Shown: positions 54,436 through 64,000 of the stretch, one piece after another | Position numbering within the stretch: the first letter of the stretch is position 1 | How the letters are laid out: the number at the start of each line of letters is the position of its first letter | Assembly: GCA_026119855.1 (NCBI GenBank) | Contig: JAOWBW010001317.1 | Coordinates: 106,412 to 170,411 of the forward strand | Length of the DNA: 64,000 nucleotides | From: Campanula takesimana | Taxonomy: Eukaryota; Streptophyta; Magnoliopsida; Asterales; Campanulaceae | Reading direction: 5' to 3' | Notes under the pieces: model-generated | What the model was told of the DNA's origin: nothing | The model's database searches: none | The model's input: only the letters and a program-made list of their open reading frames with translations | Made by a program: the position numbers and the translations under genes

Positions 54436-56125
54436 GACAAAGGTTCACTAACGGCCTCGAAGGTTCACTAACGGCCTCATCAACGGATTTCACTAACGGA
54501 TTCGACAACAAAGGTTCACTAACGGCCTCGAAGGTTCACTAACGGCCTCATCAACGGATTTCACTAACGGATTCGTCAACAAAGGTTCACTAACGGCCTC
54601 GTCAACGGATTTAACTAACGGATTCGACAACAAAGGTTCACTAACGGCCTCGAAGGTTCACTAACGGCCTCATCAACGGATTTCACTAACGGATTCGACA
54701 ACAAAGGTTCACTAACGGCCTCGAAGGTTCACTAACGGCCTCATCAACGGATTTCACTAACGGATTCGTCAACAAAGGTTCACTAACGGCCTCGAAGGTT
54801 CACTAACGGCCTCATCAACGGATTTCACTAACGGATTCGTCAACAAAGGTTCAATAACGGTCTCGAAGGTTCACTAACGGCCTCATCAACGGATTTCACT
54901 AACGGATTCGACAACAAAGGTTCACTAACGGCCTCGAAGGTTCACTAACGGCCTCATCAACGGATTTCACTAACGGATTCGTCAACAAAGGTTCACTAAC
55001 GGCCTCGAAGGTTCACTAACGGCCTCATCAACGGATTTAACTAACGGATTCGTCAACAAAGGTTCATTAACGGCCTCCTCAAAGGTTCACTAACGGCCTT
55101 ATCAACGGATTTCACTAACGGATTCGTCAACAAAGGTTCACTAACGGCCTCGAAGGTTCACTAACGGCCTCATCAATGGATTTCACTAACGGATTCGTCA
55201 ACAAAGGTTCACTAACGGCCTCGTCAACGGATTTAACTAACGGATTCGACAACAAAGGTTCACTAACGGCCTCGAAGGTTCACTAACGGCCTCATCAACG
55301 GATTTCACTAACGGATTCGACAACAAAGGTTCACTAACAGCCTCGAAGGTTCACTAACGGCCTCATCAACGGATTTCACTAACAGATTCGTCAACAAAGG
55401 TTCACTAACGGCCTCGAAGGTTCACTAACGGCCTCATCAACGGATTTCACTAACGGATTCGTCAACAAAGGTTCAATAACGGTCTCGAAGGTTCACTAAC
55501 GGCCTCATCAACGGATTTCACTAACGGATTCGACAACAAAGGTTCACTAACGGCCTCGAAGGTTCACTAACGGCCTCATCAACGGATTTCACTAACGGAT
55601 TCATCAATAAAGGTTCACTAACGGCCTCGAAGGTTCACTAACGGCCTCATCAACGGATTTAACTAACGGATTCGTCAACAAAGGTTCATTAACGGCCTCC
55701 TCAAAGGTTCACTAACGGCCTTATCAACGGATTTCACTAACGGATTCGTCAACAAAGGTTCACTAACGGCCTCGAAGGTTCACTAACGGCCTCATCAACG
55801 GATTTCACTAACGGATTCGTCAAAAGGTTCACTAACGGCCTCCTCAAAGGTTCACTAACGGCCTCATTCAAAGGTTCACTAACGGCCTCTTCAAAGGTTC
55901 ACTAACGGCCTCCTCAAAGGTTCACTAACGGCCTCATGGTTCACTAACGGCCTCATTCAAGGGTTCATTAACGGCCCCAAGGTTCACTAACGGCCTTATT
56001 CAAAGGTTCACTAACGGCCTCCTCGAAGGTTCACTAACGGCCTCATTCAAAGGTTCACTAACGGCCTCCTCGAAGGTTCACTAACGGCCTCATTCAAAGG
56101 TTCACTAACGGCCTCACTCAACGGA
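54436..56125 (+). repeat. CTAACGG tandem array of element D
   Basis: About 1.7 kb. The basic 20-26 bp units AAGGTTCACTAACGGCCTC and CGGATTTCACTAACGGATTCG are organised as a 70-bp higher-order unit (two of the first kind, one of the second). Much of the array is a 622-bp duplication. It degenerates after 55820 into simple AAGGTTCACTAACGGCCTC units with variable joins. It lies just before the polypurine tract, like B's array. Confidence 0.96.
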
Positions 56126-56327
56126 TTCAGCCGGCAGGTTTACCAACGGATCATGCTGCCCCCCTCTATCAACAAAAGACGCTCACACAGGGAGCGCACC
56201 CCTATCTCTAGCAATTTCAAATTACTGCTTTCATCGAGTCTTTGCTTTCTTTTCTTTCTTTTTCTTTGTCGATGTCCTCGGCGGGTGTTTTTACTTTCGT
56301 CGACGCGTTTTGCTTCGCAATCCACGT

Positions 56328-56340
56328 CGCCGAGGGGCTC
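56328..56340 (+). other. polypurine tract of element D
   Basis: CGCCGAGGGGCTC precedes the LTR, identical to B. The stretch from 56126 is the conserved B/D pre-LTR region. Confidence 0.7.
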
Positions 56341-57598
56341 TGTAGACACCCCGCCTTGGACCTCTCACCCCGATTGCATACAAAGTATTTTTATTTAACT
56401 TATTTTTGTTAATTTCTGTTACTTCGGTAAAGTTCCTAACTGATTCCGTTAGTTTTGGATTAAACTGCATAACAGAGTTAACTTTAGAGTCATTTCTGTC
56501 ATTCTGTCCTTTTCTGCCGCGGGCGCTTCCGGAACTTTTAACGGGCTGAGCGCGCGTCTCGCCCCAAAAGCGGGACTCGCGCGCTTCCCATTTTGGCAGT
56601 AAAGGATTGCACCTTATTTCCCTCCCTTTTCTTATTTGCAACATCTCTTTCTTGATCACAAAAGACTTCTTTTCTCATCCACATTCATCCTCCCTAGTTT
56701 TATAACATCCAATCCCATTATTCTAGCCATCTCTTTAAAACAAAATAATTCATTTTTATTTTATTTGATTTTCTTTTATTTCTTTCATTTATTATTTTAT
56801 TTATCTTATTTTCTATTGGTCAATTCCATATAAAAACCATCATCTTCTACCTTAGAAAGGGGCTCTTTTTACACTCTTTGGACCTTAATCTCACATTTTC
56901 ACTACACCTACACTATACACAATTCTCTACACAAATTCTCCAACAAGAGTTTTTATACAACAAATTGTTCTACAACAATTTCATTGCAACAACAACACTT
57001 TCAAGTCAAGGTTCCAAGTCCTCTTTCTCAAGGTACAACTCCATTTTCTTCCTTTGTTTTCTTCTTCTTGATGTATGCAATCCCCATTAATGGGACATGA
57101 CCAACATGACTACTTCACATATTGAAGTTAGTTAAGGTTATCTCCCTACATTTTGATCTCAACTTTAATTCACCATGTTAATTTTTCTTCATCTCTTAAT
57201 GTAATTCTTTAACATTACTTGTTACATGTAATCTTTATCATTAAATAAATAAAACAATTCTATTTTATTTCCCCTTTATTTCCCCTTTTCTTCTCATCAC
57301 AATTGTTAGCACATTTCTATTTAATTAATTGAAGGACATGTAAATATTATAACACCAATAGTAGCAAGACCCGCGTAAGCGGGGCGGAGTGGGTGTTTAA
57401 GTACTTCCCACTCCGTCACCTAACCCCCGAACCCTTCTCTCCCGAATCTCTGGTTTTGTACATAAATTAGGCTATTTCTAGGTTTTTCTTATGTTCCTTT
57501 AAAAACATAGGTGGCGACTCTAAACAATCTAAAACAAGTTAGACATCCTAGGATAATTCACCGCTCTAGCCAAGTTGTGGTTTCCCGGGGTATCTACA
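56341..57598 (+). repeat. 3' LTR of element D
   Basis: 1258 bp, TGTAGACACCCC to GGTATCTACA. Phased sites at 56521, 56550 and 56579. It lacks a ~54-bp piece found in the 5' LTR but keeps CATATAAAAACC as TATA box. Confidence 0.93.
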
Positions 57599-57603
57599 GT
57601 TGC

Positions 57604-60600
57604 AGGTTGGCATGTATCTGGCACTTGTGGCATTTTCTAACCATCTCGGTGCAGTCGGCTTCCATAGTAGCCCAATAGTACCCTAGTCGGATAATTTTCT
57701 TTGCTAACATATTGCCATTCATGTGGGTTCCACAGACTCCTTGATGGACTTGGTCCATGATTTCTACGGCTTCGTGCTCGTCGGCACAGAGTAGACACTG
57801 CTCGTGGTGTTTCTTGTAGAGGCGGTCACCTATGATAACGAATCGGGCGGCAAACCGTTTGAGGGCTATCTTCTCTTTAGGTGATGCGTCTGATGGGAAT
57901 GTTCCGTCTAGGAGGAAATGCCATACATCATAATACCAAGGTTTATCGTCCAAGGCATTCACAGAGTTACACTCTTCTTTGCAGTCGTGCAGGTGTATGA
58001 TTGAGTAATAAGCAAGAGTCGTCCGCCTCGTGACTTTGAAAGTTTTAACTTCAGTCCATTCAGGGATTTGAACAAGTGATGCTAGCATGGCTAGCGAGTC
58101 TGCTAAGCGGTTCTTATCTCTAGGAAGATAGTAGAAAGTGGCCTCTTTAAACTGTTTGACCAAGTCTTGGAGATGGTCGTTGTATTTCTGGAGTGTAGGA
58201 TCTTGTACCTTCCACTTCTTGAGTGACTGATAGATTATAAGTTGTGAATCTCCGTACACCTCTAGTTCGGTCACATTTCTTTCTAAGGTTGCTTCAAGCC
58301 CCGCTATGCAAGCTTCATACTCGGCAATATTGTTAGTGGCCTCAAAATCAAGGCGGATTGCGAGTGGAGTGCAGAAATCTGAGGGATCTACTAGTAACAT
58401 GCCAATGCCATATCCCCGTTTATTGGCTGCGCCATCGAAAAATAATTGCCACTTATTTTCTTCTATTTCCATGATGTCCTCATCAGGGAATCGCGGGTCT
58501 TCCCCCTTCGCTTCATCACATGGAAATTCGGCTAAATGATCAATAAAGACTCTTCCTCTCATGGATTTCTGTGTGATGTAAGTGATATCGTACCCCGCGA
58601 GCATAAAGTACCATTTGGCTATCCTAGAGGAGACATGTGACTTCTCAAAGATGTACTTTATCGGGTCCATTCTGGCGATCAGTTGTATAGGAAACGCCTC
58701 CATGTACGGCTTTAGTCTCTCAACTACCCATACCAGTGCAACACACGACTTTTATAATGCAGAGTAATTCAATTCAGCCCCTTGGAAGCGACGGCTGACA
58801 AAGTATACGGCATTTTCTCTCTTCGAATCGGGTTTCTCTTGTGCTAGCATAGCCCCTAGTGCAGTGTCATTGACTGTAAGGTACAAGGTCAACGGTTTTT
58901 CCTTATGCAGTGGAACCAACAATGGCGGATTCACTAAGTACTCCTTGACCTTTTCAAAGGCTTCTTGGCACTCTTCGGTCCATTCTAGGGATGCATTCTT
59001 CTTGAGGAGTTTGAAGATGGGTTCGCACATCGTCGTGAGTTGATTAATAAAACGACTAATGTACTGAAGGTGACCAATGAATCCTTTGACTTCTTTTTGC
59101 GTCTTAGGTGGAGGCATGTCAATGATGGCTTTGATCTTAGCGGGATCCGCTTCTATACCACGCTCGGTGACCATGTACCCAAGGACTTTCCCTTTCACTA
59201 CCCCAAATATGCACTTGGCCGGATTAAGTCTCATCTTGTAGTGTCTCAACCTTTCAAAGAACTTTCTGAGGTCGACGAAGTGCTGCCCATCGGAGCCTTT
59301 GGAGTGTATGATCATGTCATCAACGTACACCTCTATCTCTTTATGTATCATGTCATGGAACAGCGCAGTTACAGCTCTCTGGTACATGGCTCCAGTATTC
59401 TTAAGTCCGAATGACATGACTGTATAACAGAACGTTCCCCAAGGTGTGGTGAACACTGTTTTGTGTTGGTCCTCTCGGCCATGAGGATCTGGTTGTAACC
59501 GGCGAATCCGTCTACGAATGAACGGACCTCATATTTTGCGGTATTGTCAACGAGCATGTCTATGTTGGGAAGAGGAAAATCATCTTTCGGAGATGCTCTG
59601 TTGAGATCACAGAAATCAACACAGACGCGGACCTTTCCATTTACCTTGGAAACCTTCACAGTATTAGCCAACCAGGTTGGATACTCTATTACTTTGATGA
59701 ACCCAACACTCAAGAGTTTCTCTATCTCTTGCTTGACTTGTACTGACCACTCTGGCTTAATTCTGCAGAGTTTCTGCTTGACTGGATTTGAATCGGGAAG
59801 CAGCGGTATCTTGTGCTCAACAATCGAATTGGCTAGCCCCGGCATATCTTTGTAGGACCAAGCGAACACATCTACAAATTTTCGGAGAAGCACTATGAGG
59901 GCTTGTCGGTCTTCCCCCTTGAAGAAACTGCCAATCTTGGTCTCTTTCGGATCATCGTCCTTCCCCAGATTAACTGTTTGCATTTCTTCGGCATCAATAG
60001 GACCATTTCCGCCACGATGACCTACTTGATTATTAATTTCTTTTAAGATTTGTTCATTTTCTTGATCTATCTCGTCATATGACTCATTATTATCTAATTC
60101 GTTAGAGTTATTAGTTAATTCATCATTTACGACGCTAGCAATCTCGGGATACTCAGAAAGATCTATTTTTTCATTAAGAAAGTAGGGGAATACATGTTCC
60201 ATGATGGCATCCAAGTCCTCTTGGGTGAGCTCATCGGTAGCGGTATCTGACTCTAAGGTAAGAGTTACAAATTTTCTTCCTCTATGGGGATGGGGAGTAC
60301 ATCCTAACTCTTGGATCAGGAACTCTTCACTTGCTATGGGTTCCCAAGTTGTATACCAATTCTGGATAGGCTCGTCACTCTTCTCGATGCCCTTGTCTAT
60401 TGCATTGATCTGAGTGTCCTCTAGCTTGCAAAGGTTGAGAAATTGGCGCAGTAGGTCTTCTCCCAACACAAAGTCCCACTCGCTAACTGCTTCGGCCTTG
60501 GTACCTCCTAATTCTCGAGGTAGCCACAAGAATTTCATCGGTTCTGTTTCAAGTGAGTATGGATCACAGTCACTGAATGTTTTAAATCCCGGTTGGCGCA

Positions 60601-60679
60601 TCCCCCTATGGTCGGTCCACGGCTCAGGGAACATGAAGCATGGCAAGTTTTCCCCCTCGCGTGCAAAATTGTTATTTTC
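57604..60679 (-). pseudogene. element C pol: RT, RNase H, archaeal RNase H, integrase zinc finger (no protease)
   Basis: Going left from 60679: FAREGENLPCFMFPEPW, the Glu/Asp-rich linker, then reverse transcriptase (KVRVCVDFCDLNRASPK, FVDGFAGYNQI). A one-base frameshift occurs near 59477. RT continues with FCYTVMSFGLKN and the catalytic YVDDMIIHS. RNase H follows (VYFVSRRFQGAELNYS, stop near 58752), then the second RNase H (KWQLFFDGAANKRGYGIG, NNIAEYEACIAGLE) and the integrase zinc finger (VHQGVCGTHMNG, RKCHKCQ), where D is inserted. Compared with B, about 1 kb carrying protease and the G-patch-like part is absent. Confidence 0.9.
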
Positions 60680-62188
60680 CATACTTAGTACTTGATTATA
60701 AGTCAACATGTAACAAAAAGAAACTTCATTATTAAACTTTGGAGTGCTCTCGCCCACATTTGGGACTAGGCGAGTAGTCTCCTCTTTCTCACTAGCTGTT
60801 TCTATTACATTGATCCCTCTTCCCGTAGTTGGGAGAGGGTTTGTCACTACATTAGGAACTCCTAACTGCTTAGAGTCTATGAGATCTTGGATCACGTCTT
60901 TGAGGTGGTTGCAGGAGTTGGTATCATGACCACTAAATTGGTGGAACTTGCAGTAGAGGTGGTGAGCATGATTTGCAGGGAGTTCCCTTGGAGTGGTAGG
61001 AGGTTTTCTTGGTGCGACTTTTCCGGCTTCTACGAGTATATAAAACAGTTCTTCTTGAGTGATACCTTCTAGTTTGTTGTAGACTCTTTCTTTCTTGGGA
61101 CCGTTCTTGGCTTTGTTTGGTGGAGGGACGGAGGAATAGTTGCTCCTCCCTTGGTTATTGAAAGCGATAGCATTGACGGATGTGTCTTTGCTAGTAGAGC
61201 CCTTATTAGTGTAGCGGTATCCACTATCTCTCTTAGCCTCTTTCCTACTTTTGAAAATGTCATCTAGTCGAAGACTGGCCTTATGAAGTTCGGTGAATCT
61301 TGGGAAGAAAGTACCGGAGAGGCGGTCTTTATACTCATTACGGAGTTATTTCAGGAAGATGTGCATTTGGTCGTCCGTAGTCGGCCTATCAACAATATCG
61401 GTGAGCTTGGCTCTCCATCTTTTGACAAAGTCACCAAATGTATCATTAGAACCTTGTTGGATTTGCTCGAGGTCTCTTTTAGTGGGACGGTAAGTAGTAT
61501 TGTCCTCGAAGCGTCTTTGGAAGACTTCGCATGCGGTAGCCCAATCGGTCCTTGTGGCTAAAGGGAGAGACATGTACCAATCCCTTGCCGCCCCCTCTAG
61601 AGTTTGGGGAAATCTTTGGGCTAGGACGGTGTCATCTACTTTCATTGGAAGCATGGCCCAAGTGTAGGTTTCAACATGAACACGAGGACAAGTAGTGCCA
61701 TTGAACTTGGCTATGTCAGGGGTGCAAAACTTTCGTGGTAGCTTAGTGATTGACTTGCGGAGTGCAATGAGGTCAAATGGAACAATGGAGCCCTTTGCAA
61801 GACCAAGGTGTGAAAATCTCTTTTCTAGAAACTCGGCAGTGGCGGAGTTGATGATGTTGGTGTCATCACTAGCCTTCTTTTTCTTATCACTGGCCTTAGT
61901 GTCCTTGTCATCGGAGGAGGAGGAAGAGTTGGATGTGTTCGAATCAGAATCGGAGTCATCATCCCTCTTCTTCTTTTTCTTAGCATGGGATTCCCCATCT
62001 TTGGAGGGGGATTTCGACTTCTTAGTGGTCTTTTTGAGTTCTTGGAGCTCTTGGAGGACAGAGTGTATATCTTGGGCGTGAAGATCACTCTCACGGGCAG
62101 CAATTTCAGCTTGCTCTTTGATTTGTTGCTCAAGTCGGGCAATGACGGTCTTAGCGGCTTCCAAGTCAGTGATGGGGGTGCCAGCCAT
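60680..62188 (-). pseudogene. gag of element C
   Basis: From ATG 62188 (MAGTPITDLEAAKTVIARLE) with an N-terminal coiled coil, a Ser/Asp/Lys-rich linker (SDSDSNTSNSSSSSDDKD), and the capsid-like region (PDIAKFNGTTCPRVHVETY, WYMSLPLATRTDW, FGDFVKRWRAKLTDIV). A frameshift near 61346 leads to the C-terminal part with a zinc-knuckle variant (CKFHQFSGHDTNSC) at about 60940. The frame then runs directly into the FMFPEPW segment of pol. Confidence 0.87.
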
Positions 62189-62745
62189 TACTGCAACCTT
62201 TTCTAGTCTCTTGGTCGCGGGATCACGGATGTAGAATACTGGAGCGATTGTGTTGGGAGTGTGGAGCTACTTTGCTGATCGAACGGACCTAGGGTGCAGA
62301 AACTGTGTCAAATCCAGGCTGGGGTCCCAAAAAGTCGGCTTTTATGAGATAGGGTTGACCAACACGGCAGAATCACAGAAAAAGAGAGATGCCTCGTACG
62401 AGACATGGATGTCTCATACGAGACATCTGACCTGACAGTCAAATTTGCTGATTTTAATCCTATTGGTCAGATGGAATTTAATCCATTTTGAGAGGTTACT
62501 ACTCTAGTTCATCTTGGAACAATGGATTCTGTCACCCTAGAATATGAGCCCTTTGTTTTTCACCTGTATTGCACTCTCCCAAACGGACAGTTCGGGCAAA
62601 GGTCCCATATTCTCATCAGAATCCACCATTAAAATTAACCAAACCTAAGTGATTCCGTAGTTATTTTGCACATTGTTAAACAACGCATTGATGCAATCAA
62701 ACCTTGTGAATTTTAAGGGACAACCGAAAGGGACATGTTGAACGG

Positions 62746-62786
62746 TGCGGTCGAAACTAAGCTAAAATGGCATCCACAATCCCGCA
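62746..62786 (-). ncRNA. leader stem-loop of C, shared with Copia E
   Basis: The motif GTCGAAACTAAGCTAAAATGG with flanks is closed by GTGCGG/CCGCAC. E's copies have the same conserved interior but ATACGG/CCGTAT as closing stem, so the pairing is kept while the bases change. Confidence 0.5.
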
Positions 62787-63279
62787 CAGAATAATGAAAG
62801 TAGGAAAACACAAACTCGGATTTTTGTAGAGAGGTTCTCCATTCTTTCAAGATCCTTTGTTCAACATTTTACCGAAGCGACATTCGTCGTATTCACAAGG
62901 GAGGATTATAGATTGTAAAGATGCGTTATCTTGGGCAATGATTAAAACAACCCTAAGAATCGAACCGACCAGTCTTGAGGAGTGTCTTATTAACTAATAT
63001 GTATGCATAAGGTTGATGCAAGGCTTATGGCTAAGGCTCCCCATGAACACAGTCTAGGAGCGTGTCACGGAGTGGGTACACCATCTTTGGAGAGACCGGC
63101 AAGGGCCATTCGTTAGAATGGGGGTGCTGACCGACATCCGTCCTCCGATTGGGACCTGGGTTTATAGGGTATGTAGTGCAATTATTCTACATGTGTGCAC
63201 GTGTGTGAGAGTTAAGATCTAGGTGACAAAGAGAAAATAGAGAGTTTTTTTTTTGAAAGGTAAAACAAAAAAATGCAAT

Positions 63280-63342
63280 GGCCGGGCCAAGTGGCTGCCT
63301 ACGTTTCCCTCTTGTGGAGGAACTCAGGCCGTTGTAGTTCAC
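63280..63342 (-). ncRNA. putative pseudoknot RNA element, C leader copy
   Basis: Minus strand: CTAC/GTAG, TTCCTC/GAGGGAA (one bulge), GCC-ACUU-GGC and GGCC/GGCC can pair. This copy is in the leader, about 350 bp from the LTR. Confidence 0.6.
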
Positions 63343-63671
63343 ACATAAAGCAAACGCAAGTAAAGCAAGGAATAAAACAATTAGCAAGTACTCCTGCAAA
63401 ACAAAGGTTAGATTTACGATATATGGGGAGTTTTGTTCATCGTTAGGAAGGTCCTAAGACTTAGAAACAGAGGGGGAGCAGATCTGAAACCCTGTGTACG
63501 TGTTTAAACCAAACAAAATTTGTTTTTCAAACCAGAGAGTCAGATCAGCCAAATAGAAGTGAGATGTCTCGTACGAGGCATCCCAGTCTGGGAACAGATT
63601 ACAGTACAGAATGCAGAATTTTGAAACAACGATGATTTCTTTCGACGCAAGTCTAACCCACTTACTGTGAT

Positions 63672-63691
63672 TGTCCCCAGCAGAGTCGCCA
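63672..63691 (-). other. primer binding site of element C
   Basis: Minus-strand TGGCGACTCTGCTGGGGACA starts one base from the 5' LTR; one difference from B's site within the shared 19 bases. Confidence 0.75.
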
Positions 63692-63692
63692 C

Positions 63693-64000
63693 TGTTTGCG
63701 CGCGGGTTTATGGAGCGGTTTCGTCCTTCGCTTTACTTTTTGGTTTGAGAGTTGCCACCATGTTGTTGTCGGAACACGGACCGAGATATCTGGATTCGGG
63801 GGTTAAGTTATGAATTGGAAAGGTCAAGGAGCACCCAATTCACCCAATCTAGGATTGGTCTTGCTAAGAAATCATCATCATTGTTTTGAAATTTTTCAAA
63901 ACGTACATAAAATGGACCAAATAAATAATTTCTTATTTATTTGGAATATCAGATCATATGCTTCGAGACCATCTCTATGAATTAGAGAGGCTCTAGGATG
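63693..64000 (-). repeat. 5' LTR of element C, partial
   Basis: Starts TGTTTGCGCGC in plus coordinates and matches 26765-27070 almost base for base. It is cut by the window end, so the right-hand target duplication cannot be checked. Confidence 0.9.

Larger units (their letters stand above)
47488..57598 (+). mobile_element. non-autonomous Gypsy/Tat-derived element D, 10.1 kb
   Basis: D has LTRs of the B type (TGTAGACACCCCGCC to GGGGTATCTACA), a diverged primer site, a B-like leader, a reduced gag, and no RT or integrase. Its 3' region has a long tandem array and the same polypurine tract. It is flanked by exact GTTGC (47483-47487 and 57599-57603) and interrupts C's pol within integrase. It must depend on another element's enzymes. 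Confidence 0.93.
62189..63671 (-). other. 5' leader of element C
   Basis: Untranslated leader with a CTCGTACGAG pair (62393 and 62413, the second with one change), a single CTCGTACGAG (63568-63577), the stem-loop shared with E (62746-62786) and a pseudoknot element (63280-63342). No ORF is convincing. Confidence 0.6.
26765..64000 (-). mobile_element. Gypsy/Tat element C, 5' LTR truncated by window end
   Basis: C is oriented leftward. Its 3' LTR is at 26765-27757 and its 5' LTR starts at 63693. The primer site is at 63672-63691 and the polypurine tract at 27758. Gag-pol occupies 62188 to 46582, interrupted by D. Two genes on the opposite strand lie between pol and the 3' LTR: DUF7745-like at 44890-46096 and PMD at 29156-44318, the latter interrupted by B. 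C is inserted in A's gag-pol linker; the left flank is GGTGG and the right copy is outside the window. Without B and D its visible length is about 14 kb. Confidence 0.85.

Noticed and set aside
54436..56125. Regular repeats that could suggest a CRISPR-like array
   Set aside because: Units are directly adjoining, have no unique spacers and lie before the 3' LTR of a plant retrotransposon.

Overview
This window is plant nuclear DNA, almost certainly from a eudicot with a large, repeat-rich genome. It holds Stowaway, PIF/Harbinger, hAT and Mutator miniature elements, Tat-lineage Ty3/Gypsy retrotransposons with an extra archaeal-type RNase H, a decayed Ty1/Copia element and a Tekay-like solo LTR. 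The only host gene seen is the first exon of a major-latex-protein-like (MLP, Bet v 1 fold) gene at 5.46-5.65 kb on the minus strand. I cannot name the species.

Layout. 1-7.1 kb: AT-rich, gene-proximal sequence crowded with small DNA transposons, several with exact target-site duplications (TSDs: TA, TAA, two 9-bp). 7.14-7.43 kb: a Copia fragment. From 7.43 kb to the window end there is one nest of retrotransposons. Element A (Tat, minus strand) runs from its 3' LTR at 7429 past the window end. It is interrupted by a Tekay-like solo LTR (11625-13714), by Copia element E (16600-24772, TSD TATCC) and by element C. Element C (Tat-like, minus strand) runs from its 3' LTR at 26765 to a 5' LTR cut by the window end. 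C is itself interrupted by element B (29768-42792, plus, TSD GTGGG) and element D (47488-57598, plus, TSD GTTGC).

A, B and C each carry, between pol and the 3' LTR, genes on the strand opposite to gag-pol. A has a multi-exon gene of the 'putative gypsy-type transposon' (Transposase_28-like) class. B and C have homologous DUF7745-like ORFs, and C has in addition an intron-containing plant-mobile-domain (PMD) gene, into which B inserted. D is a non-autonomous relative of B: it keeps LTRs, leader, a capsid-deleted gag and a huge tandem array, but no pol. Nearly all coding regions are broken, mainly by stops explained by C-to-T or G-to-A changes, as expected for old methylated copies.

Three signals are not explained by ordinary annotation. 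(1) Each of four retroelement groups carries its own short CG-containing motif in clusters with strict, family-specific spacing: 29 bp in B and D, 20 bp in C, 19 bp in E, 22 bp in the solo LTR. Clusters lie in LTRs and leaders and upstream of antisense genes. (2) A ~60-nt motif that can fold as a pseudoknot, with compensatory base changes, occurs six times in B, C and D. (3) Twin hairpins with GNRA tetraloops follow the pol stop codons in B and C and survive in D. A fourth stem-loop is shared by the leaders of unrelated elements E and C. All structures and spacings were read by eye; no search or folding program was run.
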